Below are positions 8,396 to 15,463 of a stretch of 33,406 nt of DNA, in pieces; within the stretch, counting starts at the first letter, position 1, and each line of letters begins with the position of its first letter. The position numbers and the translations under genes were made by a program. Below the pieces are notes generated by a model. It was not told the origin of the DNA, made no database searches, and was given only the letters and a program-made list of their open reading frames with translations. The stretch is from Gemmatimonadota bacterium. GTDB lineage: Bacteria; Gemmatimonadota; Gemmatimonadetes; Palauibacterales; KS3-K002. The stretch is taken from NCBI GenBank assembly GCA_020344215.1, contig CP070815.1:873330-906735 (forward strand), written 5' to 3'.

Positions 8396-9997
8396 ATGAT
8401 GCGGATAGCTCGCTTGCTCGCGCTCGCGGCCATGCTCGTCGCCGGCGGGTGTATGGACCTGGACGTGACGAACCCGAATGAACCCGACCGGGAGCGCGCG
8501 CTGTCGGATCCGGCCGACGTGGAAGCGATCATCTCCACGTCGTTCCGTGAGGTGTTCCTCAACTCGCAGGACAACTACCCGAACCTCTCCCTGGCCGCCA
8601 TGGCCGACAACGTCACGGGCGGATTCTACGACTACTCCGTGCACGACCTGAGCACGGAGCCGCGTTCGGCGTGGAACAACAGCTCGCTCAACACGCGGAG
8701 CGGTGTGAACTCAGATCCGTGGCTGCAGCTTTACCGCGCCATCTCGAGCGTCAACGACGGCCTCGGCGCGATCAACCGCGGCCTGCGGATTCTGGAGATC
8801 GCGCCGCCCGACACCATCGACCATACGCCGCGGGCGCGCGCCTTCGCCAAGCTGGTACAGGGGATCGCCTTCGGTTATCTGGCGACGCATTTCGACCAGG
8901 CGATCATCGTCACCGAGTACACGGACCTCGAGGAGCTCGATCCGACGGAGTACGCGCCGTATCAGGCGGTGCTCGATACCGCGATCTGGGCGCTCGACGA
9001 GGCGATAGAGATCGCCGCGGTGAACGACTTCGAGACCCCGGCGGCGACCGATTGGGTCAACGGGATGGCGCTGACCAACGAAGAGGTCGTCCAGATCGCC
9101 AACACGTTCGTGGCGCGGTTTCTGGCGTACACGCCGCGCTCGTGGGAGGATCGCGCGGCGGTGGATTGGGACGAGGTCCTGACGCGCATCAACGCCGGGA
9201 TCACGCGCGACCTCGCGCCGCAGGGCGAGCTCGATGTCTGGGAGTCCAACATGAGGCGGCTGCTCGCCCGCGTGCGCGCCCGTCCGGGCGATCACGCGCG
9301 CATGGACTACATGGCACTCGGCCCGGGTGACGTGTCGGGAGGGTTCCAGACGTGGTTCGCCACACCCTCGGCCGATCGGATGCCGTTCCAGATGGACTCG
9401 CCCGACCGGCGCATTCAGGGTCCCACCGGCCCGGACGAGGCCGGGACGTACTTCGCCTACAACCTCAACTCGATCTGGCCGTCAAGCCGCGGGACCTACC
9501 GCTGGTCGTGGTACTACTACCTGCGCCTCGGCGCGGGCGACACGTGGTACGTCGGACCGCAACCCTGGGTCACGACGGCGGAGATGGACCTGCTCAAGGC
9601 GGAGGCCCTGATCCGGCTCGGCCGCGAGGACGAGGCGGTGCCGCTCATCAACCTGACCCGCGAGGCAAGCGGCGAGTTGCCTCCGGTCACGGTCGACGGG
9701 CCGCCTGACGATCCGAACTGCGTGCCGAAGCAGATGGCCGGCGGATGCGGCAGCCTCTGGGACGCGCTGGTGTACGAGAAGAACCTCGAGGTCGCCGCCA
9801 GGGAAGGTGCCGTATCGTGGTGGGACGGGCGCGGCTGGGGCACGCTCCAGCAGGGGTCGCTGATCCACTTCCCGGTGCGTGGGGCCGAGCTCGAGAACAT
9901 GGGGGTCCCGCAGTACACGTTCGGCGGCACCGGCGAGGGCGCGGCACCAGCACCGCAGTACAACCGTTGCCCGGTAGCGCTGCCGCGCTGTCCGTGA
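8396..9997 (+). CDS. SusD/RagB-family surface lipoprotein
   Basis: A 533-residue lipoprotein with a lipobox (LVAGGC, Cys19) and the start typical of SusD-like proteins in this type of genome (MDLDVTNPNEPDRERALSDP). The middle has the helical TPR-like text of the family (AFAKLVQGIAFGYLATHF, near residues 145-165). The C-terminal part has TTAEMDLLKAEALIRLGRED and DALVYEKNLEVAAREGAVSWWDGR, the usual conserved stretches. It should cap the SusC barrel and bind ligand at the cell surface. The gene starts 11 bases after susC ends, with AGGAGGG at 8384-8390, so it is the last gene of the signalling/uptake operon. ATG 8399 is an alternative start. Ligand is unknown. Confidence 0.92.
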   Translation: MMRIARLLALAAMLVAGGCMDLDVTNPNEPDRERALSDPADVEAIISTSFREVFLNSQDNYPNLSLAAMADNVTGGFYDYSVHDLSTEPRSAWNNSSLNTRSGVNSDPWLQLYRAISSVNDGLGAINRGLRILEIAPPDTIDHTPRARAFAKLVQGIAFGYLATHFDQAIIVTEYTDLEELDPTEYAPYQAVLDTAIWALDEAIEIAAVNDFETPAATDWVNGMALTNEEVVQIANTFVARFLAYTPRSWEDRAAVDWDEVLTRINAGITRDLAPQGELDVWESNMRRLLARVRARPGDHARMDYMALGPGDVSGGFQTWFATPSADRMPFQMDSPDRRIQGPTGPDEAGTYFAYNLNSIWPSSRGTYRWSWYYYLRLGAGDTWYVGPQPWVTTAEMDLLKAEALIRLGREDEAVPLINLTREASGELPPVTVDGPPDDPNCVPKQMAGGCGSLWDALVYEKNLEVAAREGAVSWWDGRGWGTLQQGSLIHFPVRGAELENMGVPQYTFGGTGEGAAPAPQYNRCPVALPRCP

Positions 9998-10006
9998 TGG
10001 TTTCAC

Positions 10007-10046
10007 GCTGTGGCCGCCACGCCTGGTTCGGCGTGGCGGCCACAGC
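10007..10046 (+). terminator. 17-bp perfect hairpin downstream of susD
   Basis: Arms at 10007-10023 and 10030-10046 are perfectly complementary over 17 bases around a 6-base loop (TGGTTC). It begins 9 bases after the susD stop. No T-run follows, so it is either a strong non-canonical terminator or an RNA-stabilising 3' structure for the operon transcript. Confidence 0.65.
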
Positions 10047-10069
10047 CGGCCTCGCCTGTGGGGCCGAGG

Positions 10070-10123
10070 CGGTCCAACCCGGGACCGACCCCACCGCTCC
10101 TCCCCCGCCTACCCGGGGAGCGG
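10070..10123. repeat. two further hairpins following the susD hairpin
   Basis: CGGTCC at 10070-10075 pairs with GGACCG at 10082-10087 (loop of 6). CCGCTCC at 10094-10100 pairs with GGAGCGG at 10117-10123. With the 17-bp hairpin just upstream they make three successive stem-loops in about 120 bases of noncoding DNA. In GC-rich DNA the two short ones may be chance. Confidence 0.4.
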
Positions 10124-10193
10124 ACTGGGTCGCTGAGCAGCGTTGAGCCCTAATACGTTGTAATGAAAGGCGTTACGCTAGGTGGCGAGGATG

Positions 10194-10237
10194 TTGACCG
10201 CGGAGGATAACGGCGTTATCATAGAAGACGGCGTTAT
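10194..10237 (+). promoter_or_regulatory. promoter and operator of the tetR-type gene
   Basis: TTGACC at 10194-10199, a 17-base spacer and TATCAT at 10217-10222 form a good sigma-70 promoter. A perfect 6-3-6 inverted repeat, GATAAC-GGC-GTTATC, at 10206-10220 overlaps the spacer and -10. The half-site GGCGTTA recurs at 10230-10236, 18 bases further on at the expected transcription start, and once upstream at 10169-10175. This fits autorepression by the TetR protein starting at 10262. Confidence 0.6.
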
Positions 10238-10261
10238 TGCTTACCGAGCGGAGTCGAGCCC

Positions 10262-10873
10262 GTGGGGATACCCGAACGCAAGAGGCGGCAGAGGCGTGAC
10301 CTGAAGCGGCGTATTCTCGACGCGGCCGAGCGGCTGTTCGCCAAGGACGGCTACCAGAATGTGTCGATGAGAAAGATCGCCGAGGAGATCGAGTACTCTA
10401 CCACGGTCATCTACAGCCTCTTCCGCGACAAGTCCGAGATCATCGATGACTTGATTGCCGAGGGATACCGCGGGGTCTACCGGCGCTACGAGGAGATCCT
10501 CGCCCGTCGTCCGGATTCCCCCCTGGAGACCTTGAACTCGATCATCACCGAGTACGTCGCTTTCGCCTTGGAGAACCCGAACCACTACAAGCTGTGGTTC
10601 GCGACCAGTGAGATAAGGGTGATCGATGGCCAGCTGCGCATGCGACACGGCGGTCGGTCGTACCACGTCTACCACACGTGGCTGGAACAGATCGACCAGT
10701 GCAAGGCGGAAGGCCTGTTACCCGACCGGGACACGCTGACCCTCTTCCAATTGATCTGGGGATCCGTGCACGGGATGATCTCGCTTCGAATCCACCACCC
10801 CCAGTTTCCCTGGCTCCCGCTGAAGCAGCACGTGAAGGAGCTCTTGTCCGTCCTCAATCGGGGATTGGCCTAG
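10262..10873 (+). CDS. TetR/AcrR family transcriptional regulator
   Basis: A 203-residue regulator. The N-terminal DNA-binding domain spans about residues 10-60 (RRILDAAERLFAKDGYQNVS, then MRKIAEEIEYSTTVIYSLFRDK), the classic TetR helix-turn-helix. The C-terminal part (about 75-200, with HYKLWFATSE, IWGSVHGMISL and VKELLSVLNRGL) resembles the TetR C-terminal class seen in many proteobacterial and gemmatimonad regulators. The ligand is unknown. The frame starts at GTG 10262. Palindromic half-sites lie in its own promoter 25-55 bases upstream, so it is probably autorepressed. The next gene (an exported MBL-fold protein) starts 23 bases after the stop and is the likely target of the same regulation. 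Confidence 0.9.
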   Translation: MGIPERKRRQRRDLKRRILDAAERLFAKDGYQNVSMRKIAEEIEYSTTVIYSLFRDKSEIIDDLIAEGYRGVYRRYEEILARRPDSPLETLNSIITEYVAFALENPNHYKLWFATSEIRVIDGQLRMRHGGRSYHVYHTWLEQIDQCKAEGLLPDRDTLTLFQLIWGSVHGMISLRIHHPQFPWLPLKQHVKELLSVLNRGLA

Positions 10874-10896
10874 CGGACAAAGGGAGGTCCGTAAAG

Positions 10897-12144
10897 ATGA
10901 AGAAGACAGCCGGCATCGTTATCGCCCTGGCGCTCGACCTGGGGTGCGGGGTCGCTCTGGCACAGGACAGTCACATCGAAGTCTCTCAACTGGCCGATCG
11001 GCTCTACCTGCTCAGCACCGACCAGGGCAGTTATACGACCAATACCATCGCCTTCGTCGGGGAAGACGGAATCCTGCTTGTTGACACGCAGTCGGAAGAC
11101 GACGCCGAAGAGCTGAAGAGGGCGGTCGACGCCTTCGGCCGTGGGACCCCCAAGTACATAGTCAACACCCATCGCCATGTCGAACATGTGGGCGGAAACG
11201 CGGCTTTTGGCGACGCCCCGATCGTCATCGCGCACGCGCTCGTTCCAGCGAAGTTGCGAAGTGGCAGCTACCTATTTGATGAGTTCCCCGACGAGACCTT
11301 TCCGGACATAACCCTCGCCGACTCGCTTACCCTCTACTTCAACGGCGAGCGTATCAGAATCTTGGCGCTTCCGGGCAGCCACGACGACAACGAGATCATC
11401 GTTCACTTCACCGAATCGAAGGTCGTACACCTCAGCTCACTCGTGAACGGGTTCAACTTCCCGTCGGTCGATGCCGATGGCGATGTCCTGAGGTTCGCGG
11501 AGCTCGTGGCGAAGGCCATTGAACTGTTGCCCGAAGATGTTGTCATCGTCTCCGGACACAATGATACCGGCACCTGGCACGACCTCCAGTCCTATCACGA
11601 CATGCTGGTTCAGACGACCGAAATAGTCGCCAGCGGTCTGGCCGAAGGAAAGGAGCTCGCCGCGCTCCAGGCAGAGAACGTGCTCGGGGAGTGGGAGTCT
11701 TACGCTGGGAGCTACGTAAGCGTCGACGAGTGGATCGAGTACTTGGTCGATGCCCTTCAAGCGGCTGAGGAGCCCAAGCGGACCGTATACGAGCCGCTCT
11801 ACTACGTCTGGAATGACAGAGGTGCCGATGCTGCGCTCGCACACTACTTCGAGTTGCAGCGTGAGCACCCTGAAGAATACCAGTGGGACGACTTCACGCT
11901 GCTGGTGATCGGGAACAAGTTGCTCGCCAATGATCATATCCAGGATGCCGTCAAGTTCCTGGACGCCAGTCTTGAGGAGTATCCGGAATCCCCGTACAAC
12001 TACTACGCCAACTACAAGCTTGCCGAGGCCTACTACAGGCTGAATGACAGAGAGCGTGCGGCACGCTACTGCGAGAAGTCTCTGGAGCTCAATCCGGAGT
12101 TCGCAGCCGCCATCGCACTGCTCGAAGAACTCGGGAAGATGTAG
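10897..12144 (+). CDS. exported MBL-fold protein with altered metal motif and C-terminal TPR region
   Basis: A 415-residue protein. A signal peptide ends near ALA (about residue 22). A metallo-beta-lactamase-fold domain covers about residues 28-255, and a TPR-like tail about 345-412 (YYANYKLAEAYYRLNDRERA, ARYCEKSLELNPEFAAAI). The usual HxHxDH metal motif reads H92-R-H94-V-E96-H97, with Glu in place of Asp. The second metal His is H162 (LPGSHDD). At the place of the bridging Asp (normally GD) the sequence reads HLSSLVNG, with Ser. H221 (VSGHND) is present. A mononuclear or inactive site is therefore possible. The ATG at 10897 has GGGAGG at 10882-10887; the frame extends upstream into tetR but that part is not a gene. 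It is likely periplasmic and co-transcribed with tetR. Its substrate is unknown. Confidence 0.88.
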   Translation: MKKTAGIVIALALDLGCGVALAQDSHIEVSQLADRLYLLSTDQGSYTTNTIAFVGEDGILLVDTQSEDDAEELKRAVDAFGRGTPKYIVNTHRHVEHVGGNAAFGDAPIVIAHALVPAKLRSGSYLFDEFPDETFPDITLADSLTLYFNGERIRILALPGSHDDNEIIVHFTESKVVHLSSLVNGFNFPSVDADGDVLRFAELVAKAIELLPEDVVIVSGHNDTGTWHDLQSYHDMLVQTTEIVASGLAEGKELAALQAENVLGEWESYAGSYVSVDEWIEYLVDALQAAEEPKRTVYEPLYYVWNDRGADAALAHYFELQREHPEEYQWDDFTLLVIGNKLLANDHIQDAVKFLDASLEEYPESPYNYYANYKLAEAYYRLNDRERAARYCEKSLELNPEFAAAIALLEELGKM

Positions 12145-12200
12145 GGTCCCGTGTCGGGTCAGAGCCGGCGAGCTCGCAGCCGGCGCGTCTCTGGCCGGGC

Positions 12201-12455
12201 TTGGCGCCCGAGTCCGTTCCGCTGGGCGTCTACGACGGCCGCACCGGCCGGCTCGTGTCGGGATCGGCGGCGCCTGTCGGAAGCCGAAAACGAGGGCGCT
12301 GTTCAGGGGAGCTACTGGCCCGGCGTCGCCGGCTCGAGGCGCAGGAGCGGACGCCGCTGCCCAGCTTCGGCGGTCAGGGTCTGCAGGCGGGTGTGGACCT
12401 CGATGACGGCGCGGCACTGCTGGAGCTGATGGAGCGGGGCGATGGTCCTGCTTGA
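12201..12455 (+). pseudogene. VapB-type antitoxin with unrecognisable N-terminal half
   Basis: The last 40 or so residues (LPSFGGQGLQAGVDLDDGAA, then LLELMERG) are the typical C-terminal toxin-binding tail of ribbon-helix-helix antitoxins paired with VapC-like PIN toxins. The upstream part (VPLGVYDGRTGRLVSG and onward) does not look like the expected N-terminal DNA-binding strand and helices. I find no better version of it in other frames between 12145 and 12300. The frame can only start at a TTG at 12201. The stop at 12453-12455 overlaps the toxin ATG by 14 bases, so the operon junction is preserved. I infer that the DNA-binding half has been replaced or scrambled, leaving the neutralising tail possibly functional. 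Confidence 0.5.
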
Positions 12456-12870
12456 CGTCAACGTCCTGGTGCATGCCTATCGCGAGGACGCGCCGCGGCA
12501 CGTGCCGGTCCGCGCCTGGCTGGAGGGGCTCGTCTACTCGGACAGCGCGTTCGCCGTATCGGACCTGGTGCTGAGCGGGTTCCTGCGCGTCGTGACGCAC
12601 CCGCGCATCTTCGCGCCGCCGACGCCGCTGGAGCGGGCGCTCGAGTTCGCCGACGCACTGCGCTCGCAGCCGAACTGCATCGTGCTGGCGCCGGGTGACC
12701 GTCACTGGTCGATCTTCACGCGGCTCTGCCGGGAGGGGGACGCGCGTGGCAACCTGGTGGCGGACGCCTACCTGGCGGCGCTCGCCGTCGAGTCGGGGAG
12801 CGAGCTGGTGTCGACCGATCGCGACTTCGCCCGCTTCGCGGAACTGGACTGGCTCGCTCCGCCGGTGTAG
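12442..12870 (+). CDS. VapC-like PIN-domain toxin
   Basis: A 142-residue PIN-domain ribonuclease of a TA-type VapC family. The acidic residues are D5 (LLDVNVLVHAY), D41 (SDLVLSGFLRVV, where relatives often have Glu), D108 (GNLVADAYLAALA) and D126 (STDRDFARF). Such proteins cut RNA in the cytoplasm and are kept inactive by the linked antitoxin. It overlaps the antitoxin-tail frame by 14 bases. It ends 7 bases from the stop of a convergent MBL gene. The catalytic set looks complete. If the antitoxin is really broken, survival implies either a functional antitoxin fragment or a weakened toxin. Confidence 0.87.
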   Translation: MVLLDVNVLVHAYREDAPRHVPVRAWLEGLVYSDSAFAVSDLVLSGFLRVVTHPRIFAPPTPLERALEFADALRSQPNCIVLAPGDRHWSIFTRLCREGDARGNLVADAYLAALAVESGSELVSTDRDFARFAELDWLAPPV

Positions 12871-12877
12871 AAGGCGG

Positions 12878-13870
12878 CTACGATACCAGGTGGGCGGCGA
12901 GCCGTCGGGACTCGCCGTGAGCCATTAGCCAGAGCCTGTCGGGCGTGAGTCCGGACTCGGCCCAGGCGGCGACGGTTCGCCGCGGCGGTTCGTGCATGGG
13001 TTCATCGGTGAGCTTGAACGTTCCCCAGTGGATCGGCACCATGACACAGCCGTCGGAGCCGGCGGTCGACTCTCGGAAGGCGCAAACCGCCTCCTCGGGA
13101 TTCAAGTGGACCGGCCGCATGAACCAGCGCGGCTCGTAGGCGCCCACCGGGAAGAGCGCCAGGTCGAACGGTCCGAGGCGTTCGCCGATCTCGCGGAACT
13201 TCGGGTGGTAGCCCGTGTCTCCGGCGAAGAAGACGCGACGCTCGTCGCGCGCCAGCGCCCAGCCGCACCACAGCGTCCTGTTGCGGTCGAACGGCGTGCG
13301 GGCGCTGAAGTGCTGCGCCGGCGTACAGGTCACGCGAGCGCCGCCGACCCGCGTCTCGTCCCACCAGTCGAGCTCCTCGACGTCCCGGGCGCCGCGCCTG
13401 CGGACGAACGACGCGAGACCGAGCGGCACGCGCCAGGCCGCGTCGGGAAAGATCGCCGCCAGCCTGCGCACCGTGCCGCTGTCGAGATGGTCGAAGTGGT
13501 TGTGCGAGATCAGCACCAGGTCGATGGGCGGCAGGTCGCCGAACTCGATGCCCGGCTTCACCCAGCGCGCCGGCCCCGCGAACTGCACCGGTGAGGCGCG
13601 CTTCGACCAGTGGGGATCGGTGAGCACGTTCAGCGCGCCGAGTTGCAGCAGGACCGTCGCGTGACCCGACCAGGTCACCGTCAGCTCGCCGGCCGCCGCC
13701 CGCGGTGACCGGAACGCGGGCTCCGCCAACTTGAAGACCGAGGGATCCGGGTCCTCCGGCAGCTTCCTGGTCAGCCGCTCGAACAGCATCCAGCGCAGGA
13801 AGCCGCCGAAACGGTGCGACGACGCGATCGGCCAGGGATTTCGGAATCGCCCGCCGCGCCGGTTTACCAC
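12878..13870 (-). CDS. MBL-fold hydrolase, NAPE-PLD/RomA/UlaG-like
   Basis: A 330-residue metallo-beta-lactamase-fold protein of the NAPE-hydrolysing phospholipase D-like group. It has the start RFRNPWPIASSHRFGGFLRW, the WSGHATVLLQ strand (H70), and a canonical S-H123-N-H125-F-D127-H128 metal motif. H187 (TPAQHFSAR), D218 (FFAGDTGYH) and a late IHWGTF histidine complete the dinuclear site. It differs clearly from the other MBL protein in this window, whose site is degenerate. In bacteria the substrate of these proteins is seldom known; lipid or phosphodiester hydrolysis is the family expectation. The start is GTG at 13870 with no strong ribosome site, so a start a few codons later is possible. 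No signal peptide is seen. Convergent with the PIN toxin gene. Confidence 0.9.
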   Translation of the reverse strand: MVNRRGGRFRNPWPIASSHRFGGFLRWMLFERLTRKLPEDPDPSVFKLAEPAFRSPRAAAGELTVTWSGHATVLLQLGALNVLTDPHWSKRASPVQFAGPARWVKPGIEFGDLPPIDLVLISHNHFDHLDSGTVRRLAAIFPDAAWRVPLGLASFVRRRGARDVEELDWWDETRVGGARVTCTPAQHFSARTPFDRNRTLWCGWALARDERRVFFAGDTGYHPKFREIGERLGPFDLALFPVGAYEPRWFMRPVHLNPEEAVCAFRESTAGSDGCVMVPIHWGTFKLTDEPMHEPPRRTVAAWAESGLTPDRLWLMAHGESRRLAAHLVS

Positions 13871-14138
13871 GCGCCCACTTTGACCCGACCGAATGTCCGC
13901 ACCTCCTGGTCGATGAATGTTAGGGGAATCGCGAGCCCGACACCGTGACCAAGCCTCCTACTTCACCGCCACTGCCAACACGATGTGAGATAGGGCGTTG
14001 CCAGCGACGCAGGGATTCTAGGGTTTCAGCGCCCGGCGTACCATGTGCCGAGCCCGGGCAGCGTCCCCTGCACGAGGGCTGCGCCATCTGAATCTTTGAC
14101 AATTTGTTGAGCGGCGCGGCGCATGCTGGGAACCGTCG
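13871..14138. other. intergenic region between MBL hydrolase and DUF6883 gene
   Basis: 268 bases with no supported gene. TTGACA at 14096-14101 is a good -35 match for the DUF6883/DUF4926 pair, but I see no -10 box at the correct spacing. Nothing else is recognised here. Confidence 0.3.
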
Positions 14139-14510
14139 ATGGATGCCAAAGCCGGGTTGCCGAACGCCCACGCGGCGCACGTGCCTCCAGGGAAGGTCAG
14201 CGAGTATCTGCTCTCCCTCGCTCACTCGTATGGTGCATCGAAGGCCCGGTTCTTTCGCAGGCTTGGGTACGGTGATGAGACGGCGAAGCTGTTGGAGTCG
14301 GAACTCCTGCAGCTGGCACGCGATGGCGAGCTCGCCGGCACGATACCGGGAACTTATGGTACGAAGTACATTGTAGAAGGTAAGATCCGTCGGCCGGGTG
14401 GTGGGCAAGCCTCGTTGACCAGTGTCTGGTTGATCGAACAAGGAAAGACGCGACCGCGATTGGTGACGGCGTACCAGCGACGGCAACGGCAGGGATCCGA
14501 TGATACGTGA
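14139..14510 (+). CDS. DUF6883 domain protein
   Basis: A 123-residue soluble protein matching the DUF6883 pattern: LPNA near the start, PGKVSEYLLSLAHSYGASKA, FFRRLGY, then GTYGTKYIVEGKI, and a closing VWLIEQG-x(3)-PRLVTAY. It has no signal peptide or membrane segment. No biochemical function is established to my knowledge. The ATG at 14139 is the only reasonable start, though the ribosome site is weak. It overlaps the following DUF4926 gene by 11 bases, so the two are co-translated. Such pairs of small overlapping genes often encode interacting proteins, for example toxin and antitoxin, but that is inference. Confidence 0.8.
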   Translation: MDAKAGLPNAHAAHVPPGKVSEYLLSLAHSYGASKARFFRRLGYGDETAKLLESELLQLARDGELAGTIPGTYGTKYIVEGKIRRPGGGQASLTSVWLIEQGKTRPRLVTAYQRRQRQGSDDT

Positions 14511-14724
14511 GCACGATACGGTCGTCCTCACCCGCGATGTTCCGGAGCACTCCTTACGCGCCGGCGATGTCGGCGCGGTGGTCAGTGTCTATGAGGCGGG
14601 CCGTGCCTTCGACGTGGAGTTCGTGGCAGGTGACGGACGGACGGTAGCGGTTCTCACTCTCGAGCCTGGAGACGTTCGGGCCGTCACCGAGGCGGAGATC
14701 CTTCACGTCCGCGCCATCTCCTAG
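14500..14724 (+). CDS. DUF4926 domain protein, partner of DUF6883
   Basis: A 74-residue protein matching DUF4926: IREHDTVVLTRDVPEHSLRA, GDVGAVVSVYEAG, DVEFVAGDGRTVAVLTLE and DVRAV near the end. The alternating beta-strand pattern suggests a small SH3-like barrel. AGGGA at 14491-14495 precedes the ATG inside the end of the DUF6883 gene, and the 11-base overlap implies coupled translation. The gene ends 31 bases before the stop of a convergent ABC permease. Function is unknown. Small, acidic and stoichiometrically coupled, it would suit a partner or inhibitor of DUF6883. Confidence 0.82.
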   Translation: MIREHDTVVLTRDVPEHSLRAGDVGAVVSVYEAGRAFDVEFVAGDGRTVAVLTLEPGDVRAVTEAEILHVRAIS

Positions 14725-14755
14725 CGGCCAGCCCGAGAGTCCACCCCCGGCAGCC

Positions 14756-15463
14756 TTACAGGTCCCGCGCCTCGTACAGCCGCCGCGAGATGAGCAGCGA
14801 GACGCCCATCGCAATAACCGCCGCACCGACGAACAGGGTCAGCAGCCGCCAGAAGCGCGGCGTCAACCACTCCGCCAGCTGCGTCATCAGCGCCGGCGCC
14901 GCGGTGCGCCACGCCTCGGGGTCGGAGATGGGGCTGGGGTAACCCTCGGCCGACAGGATGAGCTGCGCCAGCAGCGAGACGACGAGCAACGCGGCCACCG
15001 CGATCGCCGAGAAGAACAACAGGCTCCGGCCGGCGCCGAAACGGAAGTAGAGCGGAAGGAAGGCCGCGACGCTGAAGGCGAGCACTCCGAACATGACCGC
15101 GTGGGCGTCGAGGCCGAGCAGCGCGGCCGGGCCGTCGGCGGCGCTCGAGGCCAGCCGCGTCACCGCCTGGGCCAGCGCCCAGCCCAGGGCCAGCCCCGCC
15201 ACCATCCCGACCAGCGCCGTCAGGTAGCGCGCCGTCACGAACGCGCCGCGCGACACGGGCAGGCTGTTCCACAAGAGCTCCGTCCGCTGGTATTCCTCAA
15301 CCGGGATGGAGCCGAGCGCCAGCAGGGCCGAGAAGGTGAGGACCGCTATCACGTAGAAGGCGGGCGTGAACGACATGACGGCGAGCTCGACAGCGCCCAG
15401 CGGGATGACCAGGAGCAGCAGCCAGCGCGCCGCCACGACGTCCTTCCAGACCAGGCTAAGCAT
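14756..15463 (-). CDS. ABC-2-type transporter permease
   Basis: A 235-residue membrane protein with about six hydrophobic segments. It begins MLSLVWKDVVAARWLLLLVI, followed by segments near 35-50 (VIAVLTFSALLALGSI), 85-100, 120-140, 148-168 and 205-225. The motif EEYQRTELLWNSLPVSRGAF after the second span is typical of the ABC-2 permeases that pair with YtrB-like ATPases. It is the last gene of the GntR-led operon and overlaps the upstream ATPase gene by 8 bases, so these two form one transporter. Substrate unknown; relatives are linked to cell-envelope stress, antibiotic response or export. Confidence 0.88.
   Translation of the reverse strand: MLSLVWKDVVAARWLLLLVIPLGAVELAVMSFTPAFYVIAVLTFSALLALGSIPVEEYQRTELLWNSLPVSRGAFVTARYLTALVGMVAGLALGWALAQAVTRLASSAADGPAALLGLDAHAVMFGVLAFSVAAFLPLYFRFGAGRSLLFFSAIAVAALLVVSLLAQLILSAEGYPSPISDPEAWRTAAPALMTQLAEWLTPRFWRLLTLFVGAAVIAMGVSLLISRRLYEARDL

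Noticed and set aside
10678..10896. N-terminal extension of the MBL-fold protein into tetR
   Set aside because: The extension lies in the wrong frame of tetR and has no signal-peptide character. The ATG at 10897 has a good ribosome site followed by a clear signal peptide.
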